The notes: a model not told the origin generated them from the sequence alone. A stretch of 56,878 nucleotides of DNA from a virus (IMGVR_UViG_3300044984_001322:1-56878); one strand, 5' to 3'; positions 45,966-54,364 are shown, counted from the first letter of the stretch. Made by a program: numbers and translations.

Positions 45966-46298
45966 TTAAGCTGTCTTTTTGATGGCGTTATCCCTAACCA
46001 GCTTGTAGTTTCGGGGAGCAGCAAAGCCTAAACGCGCAGACATAGCACTCTCTCCAGCACTCTGCTTCAGCACATCAACGAGAACAATCTGCAGGACATT
46101 GTCGAGTACATAGTCATCGTTAAGCGAAAGGCGCAGAATCTGTGTAGACCCATCTTTGCGCGTGATCGTCATGCTCACATGCATGCCGTCAGTAATCTCG
46201 TCGACGCGGATCGCGTGATCAAACGTCTGCTCAAAGTCTTCGGTAAGAGACGTGCCTCCGTAGATAGCTGTCCCTTCCTTTCGAACCATTAGCAACAT
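45966..46298 (-). CDS. Hypothetical protein, 110 aa
   Basis: Beta-rich first half (GMHVSMTITRKDGSTQILRLSLNDDYVLDN, about residues 38-67) and a helical, basic C-terminus. No family recognised. Lies between a hairpin (46317-46336) and integrase 2, 13 bases before the latter's start. May be a recombination accessory protein; this rests on position only. Confidence 0.6.
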   Translation of the reverse strand: MLLMVRKEGTAIYGGTSLTEDFEQTFDHAIRVDEITDGMHVSMTITRKDGSTQILRLSLNDDYVLDNVLQIVLVDVLKQSAGESAMSARLGFAAPRNYKLVRDNAIKKTA

Positions 46299-46316
46299 GC
46301 TCTAGCCTATAAATAA

Positions 46317-46336
46317 GGGGGTGCCCCACCACCCCC
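46317..46336 (-). terminator. Hairpin within the recombination operon
   Basis: On the minus strand GGGGGTG/CACCCCC, a 7-bp perfect stem with a 6-base loop followed by TTATTTAT. Factor-independent terminator or attenuator separating the recombination genes from the last two genes, including integrase 2. Confidence 0.65.
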
Positions 46337-46346
46337 ATTGGTTAAA

Positions 46347-46634
46347 TTAGAATGGGCAATCGTCATCCAGATCAGCATGTACAGAATTCTGTACGGGTGC
46401 GGCGCTTGCCTTCTTTTTCCAAGCGCGGCCAGAGAAGAACTTTCCCTTCGCGCCGTCAATTACCTTCGCTTCGATTCCAAGCGTCTCGCCGGTATCCAGA
46501 AGGAAGCTTCCTGAGTAGACAGGGACACTTGCTTCATCCCAACCCTTCTCACGGTAAAAATTCTTACGCTCTTCAATTCGCTCATCGCTGTCGCGAAAGA
46601 GTGAAAACGTATTCGGCTTTGGTTCGTATGCCAT
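46347..46634 (-). CDS. Putative single-strand DNA-binding protein with SSB-like tail, 95 aa
   Basis: Start ATG 46634 with AAGG eight bases upstream. A beta-rich core (VPVYSGSFLLDTGETLGIEAKVIDGAKGKFFSGRAW) is followed by a short linker and ends DLDDDCPF. Acidic tips of the form DDDxPF at the very C-terminus are typical of bacterial SSB and recruit repair and replication enzymes. Together with the annealing protein and exonuclease genes upstream, this suggests an SSB-like function, although the core does not look like a classic OB-fold SSB of full length. Confidence 0.6.
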   Translation of the reverse strand: MAYEPKPNTFSLFRDSDERIEERKNFYREKGWDEASVPVYSGSFLLDTGETLGIEAKVIDGAKGKFFSGRAWKKKASAAPVQNSVHADLDDDCPF

Positions 46635-46649
46635 CACTTAGGCCTTTCT

Positions 46650-46832
46650 TCATTGTAAATCTACCCGCCGCAGACGATCTAAGTGTGCAAGGTAGAGGGT
46701 TATAGCCTGCCGGATTACTCCAGCAATAGGCCGGTCTTCTGAGATTGACCTCTCGCAAAGAGCGCGGTAGGTCGCATCATCAATCGTGGTTTGGACCAGA
46801 CGGTTCTGGCCCTCTTTTCTAACTCTTGGCAT
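46650..46832 (-). CDS. Ribbon-helix-helix DNA-binding protein, 60 aa
   Basis: RLVQTTIDDATYRALCERSISEDRPIAGVIRQAITLYL fits the beta-strand plus two-helix pattern of CopG/Arc-like repressors. The start overlaps the exonuclease end by 14 bases. It is the clearest small transcription regulator in the genome and a candidate ligand for the repeated A-tract/GGCGG motif or for its own operon control region. Confidence 0.72.
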   Translation of the reverse strand: MPRVRKEGQNRLVQTTIDDATYRALCERSISEDRPIAGVIRQAITLYLAHLDRLRRVDLQ

Positions 46833-47745
46833 CTTTCTTCCTTACGGGTGTTACGTTATAACTAACGATGGGTTCTTTGCGGAATTGCTCTAGCGACTTG
46901 CCGCTACCTTCCAGTAGCGCCTCAACGCCAACGGCCATATATACAGCAGTGTGATCAACCGCACCCTTTTTCTCAACCCGTAAAAATTTGATCTTTCCTG
47001 TACGGAATGACCCAAATTCTTCCCCCAACTCCTTCTTCAAATTATCGAACTCATTTTTTAGAGGAACAACACTCTTCTCTGCTTCTTTGATCTGTAGATA
47101 TAGATCAGACATCCGATCCGAACGGGCGTCCTTAATCAGGGAAAGTTCGTTTTGAAGGAAAGGCTTTGCCCTTTCCTCATCAGCAATGATCTCAAGATAC
47201 TCTTTGTGGAAGGATTCAAACTTAGGAAGGTTCTTTTCAAACCAACCGTCCTCACGTTCCAGCCGTTCCAGAAGGTAGACTTCTTCGCTAATGTAGCAGA
47301 CGAAATCCATCCATTGCAGGTCACACACCGCCATCACATGCTGGCACTGCGCGTAGTAAGATGGCTTCTCATGAACGGAGTATGGAGCCTTAGCCCAATA
47401 CGGACACTTGATCTCAAGACCGCCATCGATCCCAATCAAGCCATCCGGACTAGCACCTAGCCACGGGTAGTCATCGTGCATGATGATGCCGGTCTCAAAG
47501 ACTTTGTTGCCCGTTATCTTCTCATAGAAGGCACAAGCAACTGGTTCCATGCGTTCACCGTGATTGGTGGCGGCGTTGCCGTTGAATTCTTTTTCCGCGC
47601 CAAATGTTTCGCGAACCATGTCCCGCATAACTTCGTTGGCAGTCTGGTAGGGATTGACACCAATGATCGATCCTACACGGCTTCCGGTTACTACACCGAT
47701 ACGAGCCTTAAACCATGCCTCTGATTTTTGCGGGGCGGCGTTCAC
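46819..47745 (-). CDS. YqaJ/lambda-exonuclease-type recombination nuclease, 308 aa
   Basis: PD-(D/E)XK exonuclease: EAWFKARIGVVTGSRVGSIIG near the N-terminus, NHGERMEPVACAFYE, then GASPDGLIG and GGLEIKCPYW (about residues 95-118) supplying the catalytic D, E and K. A coiled-coil insertion (about 205-245) precedes a C-terminal domain. Together with the upstream annealing protein it forms a phage double-strand-break recombination pair. GTG start overlapping the previous stop. Confidence 0.9.
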   Translation of the reverse strand: MNAAPQKSEAWFKARIGVVTGSRVGSIIGVNPYQTANEVMRDMVRETFGAEKEFNGNAATNHGERMEPVACAFYEKITGNKVFETGIIMHDDYPWLGASPDGLIGIDGGLEIKCPYWAKAPYSVHEKPSYYAQCQHVMAVCDLQWMDFVCYISEEVYLLERLEREDGWFEKNLPKFESFHKEYLEIIADEERAKPFLQNELSLIKDARSDRMSDLYLQIKEAEKSVVPLKNEFDNLKKELGEEFGSFRTGKIKFLRVEKKGAVDHTAVYMAVGVEALLEGSGKSLEQFRKEPIVSYNVTPVRKKDAKS

Positions 47746-48401
47746 GCCAATTTCGCCTTCATCATATCCTTGGCAGTCGTAAACGCAGCAAGCATTGGCG
47801 CATCACTGCGGTTCTTCGCGTACTTGGATGCCTTGGCATATGCAGCCTTCAATTCATCAACCGTCTTGGCGTCAGAAATCAACTTTATAAGAGCGTCTTG
47901 GTCATCCAGCGCCGTGTTGGGCGTTGCCTCTTCTGCTTTTGGCGGCGTCTTAGCTGCATCCGGCAAGTCTTCACCTGCATATATGTAGTGGCCTAAACCA
48001 AACAGCGACATCGCCTTTACCAAGCAACGCATCTTCGTATCGTTAAGTGCGCGTGCATCTGGATTTTTAATGGCGGCATTGCGGTGATCCATGACCGGCA
48101 ACCACATAGTGCGTGTAATCCCGTTGATGCTGAGGATGCATCGAACTTCGCATGATCGGTCAGTCATCTCAAAAACTTCGTTGCCGGAGTCCGTCCGTTC
48201 AAAGACAAAGTGGCTGTTGGGGAAATTGTCCATGAGAACCCCCCAAGCCCATGCCCAAGACAGGTAGTTGTGACCTGCTTTCTTCTCGACATTATCGTTG
48301 ACGTTTATTGCGGAGAGCGTCTGCCAAATCTGCTTGGCGCGTTCTTCTGGCAGGGCATCAAAGGTGTTGATGCTGCCGCTAATCATAGTTTCTAATCCCA
48401 T
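47742..48401 (-). CDS. Single-strand annealing protein (DUF1071/Sak3-like), 219 aa
   Basis: Start at 48401 fits GGAG with a 6-base spacer. Core pattern IWQTLSAINVNDNVEKKAGHNYLSWAWAWGVLMDNFP (about residues 20-56), followed by beta-strands and TKMRCLVKAMSLFGLGHYIYAGEDL, as in DUF1071 proteins; these anneal complementary single strands in phage recombination. The C-terminal 70 residues are a helical linker and tail. First gene of the recombination operon, coupled to the exonuclease. Confidence 0.88.
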   Translation of the reverse strand: MGLETMISGSINTFDALPEERAKQIWQTLSAINVNDNVEKKAGHNYLSWAWAWGVLMDNFPNSHFVFERTDSGNEVFEMTDRSCEVRCILSINGITRTMWLPVMDHRNAAIKNPDARALNDTKMRCLVKAMSLFGLGHYIYAGEDLPDAAKTPPKAEEATPNTALDDQDALIKLISDAKTVDELKAAYAKASKYAKNRSDAPMLAAFTTAKDMMKAKLA

Positions 48402-48677
48402 GTCCATCTCCGTATTGATGCCGCACGTTACCACCCAAAAGATTAGACACAAGCGATACATAAGAATGTGTTTAAATAAGTTGTGCTGTGTGTCTTTTGA
48501 GTCACAAAAAACTAGCTGGTCTTAATCAAGAACACAAGTAGAACATACGTATTTCTGCGGATTTTTTACATTTGGCTACAAATTATGACATTACGGAATG
48601 CTTATGCAAATAATAAAAAGTAAAATTGTTAAAATACTGAGTGTTATTTCTTGCGTAAAAATAATTCTTAGGTAAAT

Positions 48678-48686
48678 TTATGCACA
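48678..48686 (+). promoter_or_regulatory. DnaA box
   Basis: TTATGCACA matches the DnaA-box consensus TTATNCACA exactly, at the edge of the AT-rich region and just before the replication operon. The phage also encodes a protein resembling the DnaA DNA-binding domain (54074-54364). A chance match remains possible for a single 9-mer. Confidence 0.45.
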
Positions 48687-48777
48687 GAAGACGGCTAGGG
48701 TAGCCCCCGAAGAGCCGCGTTCGCCCAAGCGATGAATCCCTTCTTCGCGTGGTCTGCCGTCTTCAAATTGGGCGAAC
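48687..48777 (+). ncRNA. Structured leader RNA with a long pseudoknot
   Basis: Outer stem GAAGACGGC (48687-48695) with GCCGTCTTC (48756-48764), 9 perfect pairs. Inside, CGAAGA/TCTTCG (48708-48713/48742-48747) and a CGC/GCG mini-stem whose 10-base loop GTTCGCCCAA (48719-48728) is perfectly complementary to TTGGGCGAAC (48768-48777) just 3' of the outer stem, giving a pseudoknot. It ends 20 bases before the replisome gene's ATG and 5 before its G-rich ribosome site. Unknown class; a translation switch is plausible. Confidence 0.55.
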
Positions 48778-48797
48778 ATGTAGGGGGACTATTTTTT

Positions 48798-49673
48798 ATG
48801 GATACTAGTAGTACTGTTTCACCGCACCAAGGTGGCTACGTTTTAATTTATCGGCAGCTTTTGCAGAACCCAATCTTCAGAACAGATGCTGAGGCGATGG
48901 CTTTTGCGTTGCTGGTTATGAAGGCATCGTGGAAAGACGTTAATGTCCGTTACAAAGACAAGATCATAAGCCTTCAACGTGGACAGGTTGCTATCTCTTC
49001 ACGAGACCTAGCCTTCCGTCTTGAGCGCAATAAAGATTGGGCAAATCGCTTCTTCAAACGCCTCAGCGACTGCGACATGGTGCGAGTCACCAGTGCGACA
49101 GGGGTCAACGTCGTAACTATATGTAATTACGACAGTTATCAGGGTGCTTGCGACACGGGTGCGACAGCACCGCGACAGGACCGCGACACGAGTGATCCAC
49201 AGAACAATAAAGGGAATAAAGATAATAAAATAAATAAACTTAATACTACTACTGCGCGTGGGACGCGCTTACCCAAAGATTGGATACCTTCGGTAGAGTA
49301 TGTGGAGTTTGCTAAGACAGAACTTAACTGGACTGATGGAGACGTGGCGGCGGAAGCAATGGTGTTCCGCGACCACTGGATTGCACAGCCAGCATCAAAG
49401 GGCGTAAAGAACGATTGGTTTGCCACATGGCGCAATTGGGTTCGTCGCAGCTACCGCAAGCCATCTAGTGCTGGCGAAGCTGACTATCCCACGCCGCCTG
49501 AATTCAAAGACCGCAAGAAATATCTAGATTGGTACTGCTCGCAGTGGGCTGGATACAACTGGTCTGCGCTTATGGCTGGATCAGACGAAGACAAAGCCTA
49601 CGCAGCCAAGACCCGCAAGCAGGTCTCTGTGCTGCGCAAAGAACTGAAGGAGATCGCAAATGGACCTGCGTGA
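48798..49673 (+). CDS. Replisome organiser / phage replication protein, 291 aa
   Basis: ATG 48798 follows a GGGGG ribosome site; an in-frame ATG at 48732 lies inside the leader RNA structure. The N-terminal winged-helix domain (LQRGQVAISSRDLAFRLERNKDWANRFFKRLSDCDMVRV, about residues 60-100) is typical of phage replication initiators. An Asn/Lys-rich linker follows (nt about 49200-49260), then a C-terminal module with LPKDWIPSVEYVEFAK and NDWFATWRNWVRR that resembles DnaT/helicase-loader-type segments. First gene of the replication operon. Confidence 0.8.
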   Translation: MDTSSTVSPHQGGYVLIYRQLLQNPIFRTDAEAMAFALLVMKASWKDVNVRYKDKIISLQRGQVAISSRDLAFRLERNKDWANRFFKRLSDCDMVRVTSATGVNVVTICNYDSYQGACDTGATAPRQDRDTSDPQNNKGNKDNKINKLNTTTARGTRLPKDWIPSVEYVEFAKTELNWTDGDVAAEAMVFRDHWIAQPASKGVKNDWFATWRNWVRRSYRKPSSAGEADYPTPPEFKDRKKYLDWYCSQWAGYNWSALMAGSDEDKAYAAKTRKQVSVLRKELKEIANGPA

Positions 49674-51486
49674 ACTTTCAGAGAAGCTGAACAGCAACAT
49701 GCTGGCAAGCCTCCGCCACATCCTTCCGGCTGGCATCATCAACGGCGCTGAGTACTGTGTCGGTGGTTTAAGTGGCGAGAAGGGTCAATCCCTGCGCGTC
49801 CATATGTCTGGCCCGAAGGCTGGTGTGTGGAGCGACTTCTCCACCGGAGAGAGTGGCGGCGACCTGATCGATCTATGGAGGTCAGCGAAGAACCAGACGC
49901 TGATTGAGGCGATGGACGAAGTACGCGCTTGGCTTGGGGTAGAGCGCCCGAAGCTGGTCACACCCAAGAAGGAGTACCAGCCACCGCTAAAACCCCAGAA
50001 TGTCCGTAAGGTTGAGGCTACTCCGGTGGAGCAGTTCTTGTTAGAAAAACGACATCTTATTTCTAACACCTTGCAAGCATTTCGCATCGCTGCGGAAGGA
50101 TCACGGGTCTTTTTCCCGTTCATTGATCCGCACGGTGAAACCAAGATGATCAAGTTCCGCGACATCCACGACAAGAAAAAGCAGGGGCCAACATCAGCCG
50201 GACAGATGCCGACCCTCTTTGGCTGGCAAGCTGTTGATCCAAATACACGCGAGATATGGATCACTGAAGGTGAGTTCGACGCGATGGCTGGCTACCAGAT
50301 GGGTGTGTCGGCCATGTCTGTTCCCTTTGGCGGGGGAGGGGGAGCCAAGCAGCAATGGATAGAGAACGAGTTCGACAATCTCGACCGTTTTGAGACCATC
50401 ATCCTTGCCCTAGACATGGACGATGAGGGTGAATTGGCTGCGCGTGAGATTGCAGAGCGCCTTGGCATTCACCGCTGTTTGCGTGTGTTGCTGCCGTTCA
50501 AAGACCTTAACGAATGTTTGGTTGAAGGCGTCGACATCAAGTCGATCCGCGACACGGCGGCTGGCTATGATCCTCAAGAACTGCGCAGTGCTGTCGACTA
50601 CCGCGAAGACATCTTGAAGGAACTGTTCGCCAGCGAAGAGGATACTCGTGGCTTTGCCCCGCTGGTTGGTACGTTGAGCGATACGCTGCGGTTCAGAGAT
50701 GCCGAACTCGTCATCCTCAATGGCATCAACGGCCACGGTAAGAGCCAGTTGGCAGGGCAGTTCGCGCTCGATGCAATGGCGCAGGGAAAGCGCGTGTGTA
50801 TCGCGTCTATGGAGATGCCAGCACGCCGGTTACTCACGAGACTGACACGACAAGCGGCTGGTATTCCAAGCGGTGATCCCACTGTTGCTTATGCCAATGC
50901 ATGTATTGATTTCTACGCCAACAAGCTGTGGCTGTTCGATCTTGTCGGCACGGCCAAAACCACACGCATGCTGGAGGTGTTTCAGTATGCCCGTAAGCGG
51001 TACGGCATAGACATTTTTATCATAGATAACATGACCAAGTGCGGGATCGATGATGACGATTACTCAGCACAGAAGCGGTTCATGGAAGAACTGTGCGACT
51101 TTAAAAACGTGACGGGAACGACTGTGTTTTTGGTGACGCACTCACGCAAGGGCGAGAGCGAAGAGACACCGACAGGGAAGATGGATGTGAAGGGTTCAGG
51201 GTCGATCACCGACCTTGCCGACACTGTCCTTACGATCTGGCGGAACAAGAAGAAGGAACGCGAGATAGGCGAAGTTGAGGTGGATGAAGAGATTCCGATT
51301 GAGCTTCTGGCAACACCGGACTCCCGCCTCATCTGTAGCAAACAGCGCAATGGGGAATGGGAAGGACAGATCGGAACCTATTGGGGTGGCAAATCGATGC
51401 AATTCATCGGGCGCTACTCAGAGCAGCCGCGCAAGTACGTCCAGTACTCAAGCCCCGCAGTTGAGATGGAAGAGGAATTTATATGA
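49660..51486 (+). CDS. Primase-helicase, T7 gp4-like, 608 aa
   Basis: TOPRIM primase core: IWITEGEFDAMAGYQ (about residues 198-212) and IILALDMDDEGELAAREI (about 247-264). C-terminal RecA-like DnaB helicase: Walker A GINGHGKS (about 352-359), Walker B DIFIIDN (about 450-456), VFLVTHSRK and RNKKKEREIG. The N-terminal region (HMSGPKAGVWSDFSTGESGGDLIDL) resembles the CHC2-associated part, but a zinc finger is not obvious. Would unwind DNA and prime lagging-strand synthesis; no phage DNA polymerase is encoded, so the host replisome is used. Confidence 0.92.
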   Translation: MDLRELSEKLNSNMLASLRHILPAGIINGAEYCVGGLSGEKGQSLRVHMSGPKAGVWSDFSTGESGGDLIDLWRSAKNQTLIEAMDEVRAWLGVERPKLVTPKKEYQPPLKPQNVRKVEATPVEQFLLEKRHLISNTLQAFRIAAEGSRVFFPFIDPHGETKMIKFRDIHDKKKQGPTSAGQMPTLFGWQAVDPNTREIWITEGEFDAMAGYQMGVSAMSVPFGGGGGAKQQWIENEFDNLDRFETIILALDMDDEGELAAREIAERLGIHRCLRVLLPFKDLNECLVEGVDIKSIRDTAAGYDPQELRSAVDYREDILKELFASEEDTRGFAPLVGTLSDTLRFRDAELVILNGINGHGKSQLAGQFALDAMAQGKRVCIASMEMPARRLLTRLTRQAAGIPSGDPTVAYANACIDFYANKLWLFDLVGTAKTTRMLEVFQYARKRYGIDIFIIDNMTKCGIDDDDYSAQKRFMEELCDFKNVTGTTVFLVTHSRKGESEETPTGKMDVKGSGSITDLADTVLTIWRNKKKEREIGEVEVDEEIPIELLATPDSRLICSKQRNGEWEGQIGTYWGGKSMQFIGRYSEQPRKYVQYSSPAVEMEEEFI

Positions 51487-51716
51487 GTGACAATGTAATT
51501 AACTTTCCGAATGCGGACATCGCCTACGGCCACATAGAACCGACTATGGTGTTGCAAAGCGCAATAGAGCGGGAGCTTGACACCGTGCTTGTCCTTGGTT
51601 GGGCAAGGGATGGTGGCCTGTACATGGCGAGTAGCGAAGGGTCTCTCGCAGAGAATATCACAATGCTTGAACTGGCAAAGTTCGAACACATCGGGATGCT
51701 TCTACAAAATGACTGA
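51483..51716 (+). CDS. Hypothetical protein, 77 aa
   Basis: Begins VINFPNADIAYGHIEP, then TVLVLGWARDGGLYMASSEGSLAENITMLELAKFEHI, a pattern seen in many short phage proteins near replication genes; function unknown. The start overlaps the primase-helicase stop (ATGA), and its end overlaps the next gene. Confidence 0.7.
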   Translation: MSDNVINFPNADIAYGHIEPTMVLQSAIERELDTVLVLGWARDGGLYMASSEGSLAENITMLELAKFEHIGMLLQND

Positions 51717-52041
51717 AGAAAACTTTGCACAAGCCATCCGTGAGGTGGCCGTCATGTTGCGTGATGCTGAGTACGCCGTTGCCAAGACAGAGGCAGACGT
51801 AAAGCGGATCGTGGCAAAAGCCATGTTTGAAGGCGAGATGAAAGGCAACAAGAGTGCCGCTGCCCAAGTGCGTTACGCTGACGAAAGCGATGCTGTGTAC
51901 GCAGCACGGCTGGCACACGGCGTGGCAAAGGGCGAGCAAGCGTTCGCCAAGGCCGAATTGAAGGCGCGAGAGATTGCGTTTGAACACTGGCGCACGAAAG
52001 CGGCGACATTAAGAATGGAACGAAAGGTGTACAGCGCGTGA
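51709..52041 (+). CDS. Hypothetical helical protein, 110 aa
   Basis: ATG at 51709 overlaps the end of the 77-aa gene. Product is almost entirely helical, charged and Ala-rich (REVAVMLRDAEYAVAKTEADVKRIVAKAMF), with no membrane segment. Overlaps the next GTG start (GTGA). Function unknown; part of the replication operon. Confidence 0.65.
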   Translation: MTEENFAQAIREVAVMLRDAEYAVAKTEADVKRIVAKAMFEGEMKGNKSAAAQVRYADESDAVYAARLAHGVAKGEQAFAKAELKAREIAFEHWRTKAATLRMERKVYSA

Positions 52042-52349
52042 AGGGGCGCACGCCTACAGCAGCGGAGAAACGGTGGATGGATGCCGTTGCTCAAGTTGGC
52101 TGCATAGCTTGCAAAAGCTTGGGCGTGTACCAGCCGGAGATTTCACTGCACCACATCGAAGGACGGACAAAGGAGGGAGCGCACTTTAAGACGCTGCCGC
52201 TTTGCTACCCGCATCATCAGGGCGGTGATCCAAGAGGGCCATTCACAAGTGTGCATCCTTGGAAGCAGAGGTTCGAAGAAATGTTTGGAACGCAAGAGGA
52301 TTTGCTGGCGAAGTGCCGTACTCTCGTTGGAGAAAATGATAATGGATGA
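52038..52349 (+). CDS. Ref-like RecA-dependent nuclease, 103 aa
   Basis: The pattern CIACKSLGVYQPEISLHHIEGRTKEGAHFKTLPLCYPHHQGG (about residues 22-63), followed by VHPWKQRFEEMFGTQEDLLAK, matches the Ref family (P1 recombination enhancement function), an HNH-fold nuclease that cuts DNA in RecA displacement loops. The zinc/metal Cys and His residues are present. GTG start. Probably works with the host RecA and the phage recombination genes. Confidence 0.82.
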   Translation: MKGRTPTAAEKRWMDAVAQVGCIACKSLGVYQPEISLHHIEGRTKEGAHFKTLPLCYPHHQGGDPRGPFTSVHPWKQRFEEMFGTQEDLLAKCRTLVGENDNG

Positions 52350-52875
52350 CTACAGCAATATGCTCAACCGCAACGAGCGGACGTACATGAACCTTAATGA
52401 CAAGCAAAAAAAAGCCTACTGGATGGGCGACCCCAAAAAATTGGCGGGAAAAAACCAGAAGCCAACAAACCCGAAGGATGCTGTCGGTGTAAAGAAGGCT
52501 CCCATGAGTACCGTATCATCAGCCGTACTGGCAGAGGTAGGGGTAGCAATGCTTGAAGGCGCATTGAAGTATGGTCGCCACAACTACAGAGGTGTCGGCG
52601 TAAGGGCATCTGTCTATTACGACGCAACGATCCGCCACATGTTTAGCTGGTGGGAGGGTGAAGACAAAGACCCTGACAGCGGCATGAGCCACATCACCAA
52701 AGCCATAGCTAGCTTGGTCGTGCTGCGAGACGCCATGATCCAGAGCAAGGTAGAGGATGACAGGCCACCACGCTCAGTAGAGTTCTACGCTGGCTTAAAC
52801 GAGCAAGCTGCAAAGCTGATCGATCAGTACGGGAGCGTGCAGCCATATCACTACACGATAGCGAACGATGAGTAA
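52342..52875 (+). CDS. dATP/dGTP diphosphohydrolase-like protein (DUF5664), 177 aa
   Basis: ATG 52342 with GGAG nine bases upstream, overlapping the Ref-like gene by 8 bases. NPKDAVGVKKAPMSTVSSAVLAEVGVAMLEGALKYGRHNYR, then YDATIRHMFSWWEGEDKDPDSGMSHITKAIASLVVLRDAM, is the helical MazG-like pattern of this family, with acidic metal ligands in EGEDKDPDSG. Members (MazZ) remove dATP and dGTP, or dGTP for 2-aminoadenine genomes. No PurZ or DatZ partner is recognised here. Copy 5 of the A-tract/GGCGG motif lies in its 5' part. Confidence 0.78.
   Translation: MDDYSNMLNRNERTYMNLNDKQKKAYWMGDPKKLAGKNQKPTNPKDAVGVKKAPMSTVSSAVLAEVGVAMLEGALKYGRHNYRGVGVRASVYYDATIRHMFSWWEGEDKDPDSGMSHITKAIASLVVLRDAMIQSKVEDDRPPRSVEFYAGLNEQAAKLIDQYGSVQPYHYTIANDE
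52431..52456 (+). repeat. A-tract/GGCGG motif, copy 5
   Basis: CCCCAAAAAATTGGCGGGAA followed by AAAACC, within the diphosphohydrolase gene; differs from copies 1 and 2 by one C-to-T change in the centre. Confidence 0.5.
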
Positions 52876-53074
52876 GCAGTCGAAGATAGACAGCTTCATG
52901 GAGACGGTGACTAACACCACCATCGGTTTCGTGGTCTCGCTGATCACATGGGGACAGAACTTAGGCATCACCGCCATCTTCACCGTGGTCTCTGTAGTCA
53001 GGGGCTACATTCTGCGCCGCGCCTTCAATGGCCGGTCAGTCTGGCAGACAATTAGGAGTAAATCATATGGGTAA
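52868..53074 (+). CDS. Small membrane protein (DUF7220-like), 68 aa
   Basis: Hydrophobic segments at about residues 18-28 and 33-47 (TIGFVVSLITW, GITAIFTVVSVVRGYILRRAFN). The ending RGYILRRAFN is characteristic of a common short phage membrane protein of unknown function (family name from memory). It overlaps the end of the previous gene by 8 bases and the start of the next. Confidence 0.72.
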   Translation: MSKQSKIDSFMETVTNTTIGFVVSLITWGQNLGITAIFTVVSVVRGYILRRAFNGRSVWQTIRSKSYG

Positions 53075-53372
53075 AATGAGCCGCACAAAAGGTGCTGTCT
53101 ATGAGCGCGAACTGGTCAACCAAGCCAAGGAATTCGGCCTGTTTGCGCAGCGTGTACCGTTGTCTGGAGCCACGACTTATGCTAAGGGAGACGTAGAAAT
53201 AACGCCTACTTTCAGTGAGAAGCCGTGGGTGTTCGAAGCCAAGCGCAGGAAGGAGCTTCCGGCGTGGTTGCTTGAAGCTTTGGGTGAGAATGCTGGCCTG
53301 ATCTTACGCGCAGATAACGAGAAATCTGTAGCCATCATCCCGCTCACAACACTGTTGGAGTTGATGCAGTAA
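53067..53372 (+). CDS. Hjc-like Holliday junction resolvase / PD-(D/E)XK nuclease, 101 aa
   Basis: ATG 53067 with AGGAG upstream. RTKGAVYERELVNQAKEFGLFAQRVPLSG (E in the first helix), AKGDVEIT (catalytic D) and WVFEAKRRKELP (ExK) make the full PD-(D/E)XK motif in an archaeal-resolvase-like size. Expected to resolve recombination or replication branches, matching the recombination module. Confidence 0.8.
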   Translation: MGKMSRTKGAVYERELVNQAKEFGLFAQRVPLSGATTYAKGDVEITPTFSEKPWVFEAKRRKELPAWLLEALGENAGLILRADNEKSVAIIPLTTLLELMQ

Positions 53373-53678
53373 GTGAAGCCTACAAAGAAAACTACACCGC
53401 TCCAGACTGTGGTGTGGGCAGAGACGGCCTCCAAGCAAGGACGCCATCACGAAAGGATGCAGTGGATTGACAAGAATGTTCCAGAAAGCTTCCGCGCTTT
53501 GGTCAGAGATCACATGGTCTCTTTTCTTGCAGGAATTGCGTATGCGCTACCAACTAAGGAAATGCGCAGAGAATTTATCGACGACATTCCGCTTGATTGC
53601 GATCCTCCTTGGTCGCGTTCGCTAGTAGAGAATTATGTATTATTGATATGGAAAACCCAACGCAAAATGGCCGCATAA
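53373..53678 (+). CDS. Hypothetical protein, 101 aa
   Basis: GTG start right after the resolvase stop. Helical soluble protein (KQGRHHERMQWIDKNVPESFRALVRDHMVSFLAGIAYAL). No family recognised. Overlaps the next gene by 31 bases. Replication-operon member of unknown role. Confidence 0.55.
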   Translation: MKPTKKTTPLQTVVWAETASKQGRHHERMQWIDKNVPESFRALVRDHMVSFLAGIAYALPTKEMRREFIDDIPLDCDPPWSRSLVENYVLLIWKTQRKMAA

Positions 53679-54103
53679 TTTACGAGAATGAAGCCACGCT
53701 TCTAACAGAGCGGCTGGCTATCACTGAGGTTGCGTCCCTATGGACGGTGTCGGTGGTCAAGCTGCCGCGCAAGTACTCCGCTGACTTTGCTCTAATCAGA
53801 GAAGGTTGCGGTGAAAGAAAGGTTGTGGCTTGGGCTGAGTTCAAGAGCCGCACAAATCCCATCGATAAGTACAAGAACTATCAGGTTTCACTACACAAGT
53901 ACATGCGGATGACCTCCCTTGCAACGGAGACAGGGATCATGTCGCTACTCATCGTCCAGTGGACGGATTGCACGGGCTACATTCAACTCCCAACCCCTGT
54001 GAACGTAGTCTTTGGCGGGACTATGAACCGTGGAGATTGGGAGGATAAAGAGCCAATGGTAGAGATACCTAACTCAATGTTTAAGATCATATCCAGAAAG
54101 TGA
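53648..54103 (+). CDS. PD-(D/E)XK-like protein, 151 aa
   Basis: Contains SADFALIREGCGERKVVAWAEFKSR (about residues 45-69), in which D and ExK are spaced as in PD-(D/E)XK nucleases, then KYKNYQVSLHKYMRM with a Q typical of the family's last motif. Starts at ATG 53648 inside the previous gene with a weak ribosome site. The last 30 bases overlap the convergent DnaA-like gene. Possible nuclease of unknown target. Confidence 0.65.
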   Translation: MENPTQNGRIIYENEATLLTERLAITEVASLWTVSVVKLPRKYSADFALIREGCGERKVVAWAEFKSRTNPIDKYKNYQVSLHKYMRMTSLATETGIMSLLIVQWTDCTGYIQLPTPVNVVFGGTMNRGDWEDKEPMVEIPNSMFKIISRK

Positions 54104-54364
54104 AGCTAGGTAATTGATCCGCTCTTTGTAGAATGGATCATTCTCAGACCACTTGTCTGCTCTTTGTAGGGCATGACAGACAGTGCTGTGATCCCTGCCC
54201 ATGACTGTACCGATCTTGACTGTGCTATTACCGCGAAGGCTCATCGCCTTCTGAATAGCATATCTTGCCATGACGGTTTCGCGTGTACGCTTGGGAGACA
54301 TGATATCTCTTGGGCATATGCCAAACGTCTCGCCGCCAGCGCGAACAATATCCATTAAAAACAT
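54074..54364 (-). CDS. DnaA domain-IV-like DNA-binding protein, 96 aa
   Basis: The segment RYAIQKAMSLRGNSTVKIGTVMGRDHSTVCHALQRADKW (about residues 34-73) matches the DnaA box-binding domain, including the GRDHSTVxHA signature helix. The AAA+ part of DnaA is absent, so it can bind DnaA boxes but not open an origin by itself. Ribosome site AAGGA six bases before ATG 54364. Last gene of the reductase operon. It may redirect or block host DnaA, or act as a transcription factor. Confidence 0.82.
   Translation of the reverse strand: MFLMDIVRAGGETFGICPRDIMSPKRTRETVMARYAIQKAMSLRGNSTVKIGTVMGRDHSTVCHALQRADKWSENDPFYKERINYLASLSGYDLKH

Larger units (their letters stand above)
48402..48797. promoter_or_regulatory. 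Divergent AT-rich control region, possible replication origin
   Basis: Separates the leftward recombination operon from the rightward replication operon. Bases 48480-48686 are strongly AT-rich with no gene, contain a degenerate A-tract/GGCGG-like segment (about 48550-48570), and end in a consensus DnaA box (48678-48686). A structured RNA element follows (48687-48777). Promoters for both operons are expected; none could be fixed with confidence. Confidence 0.5.
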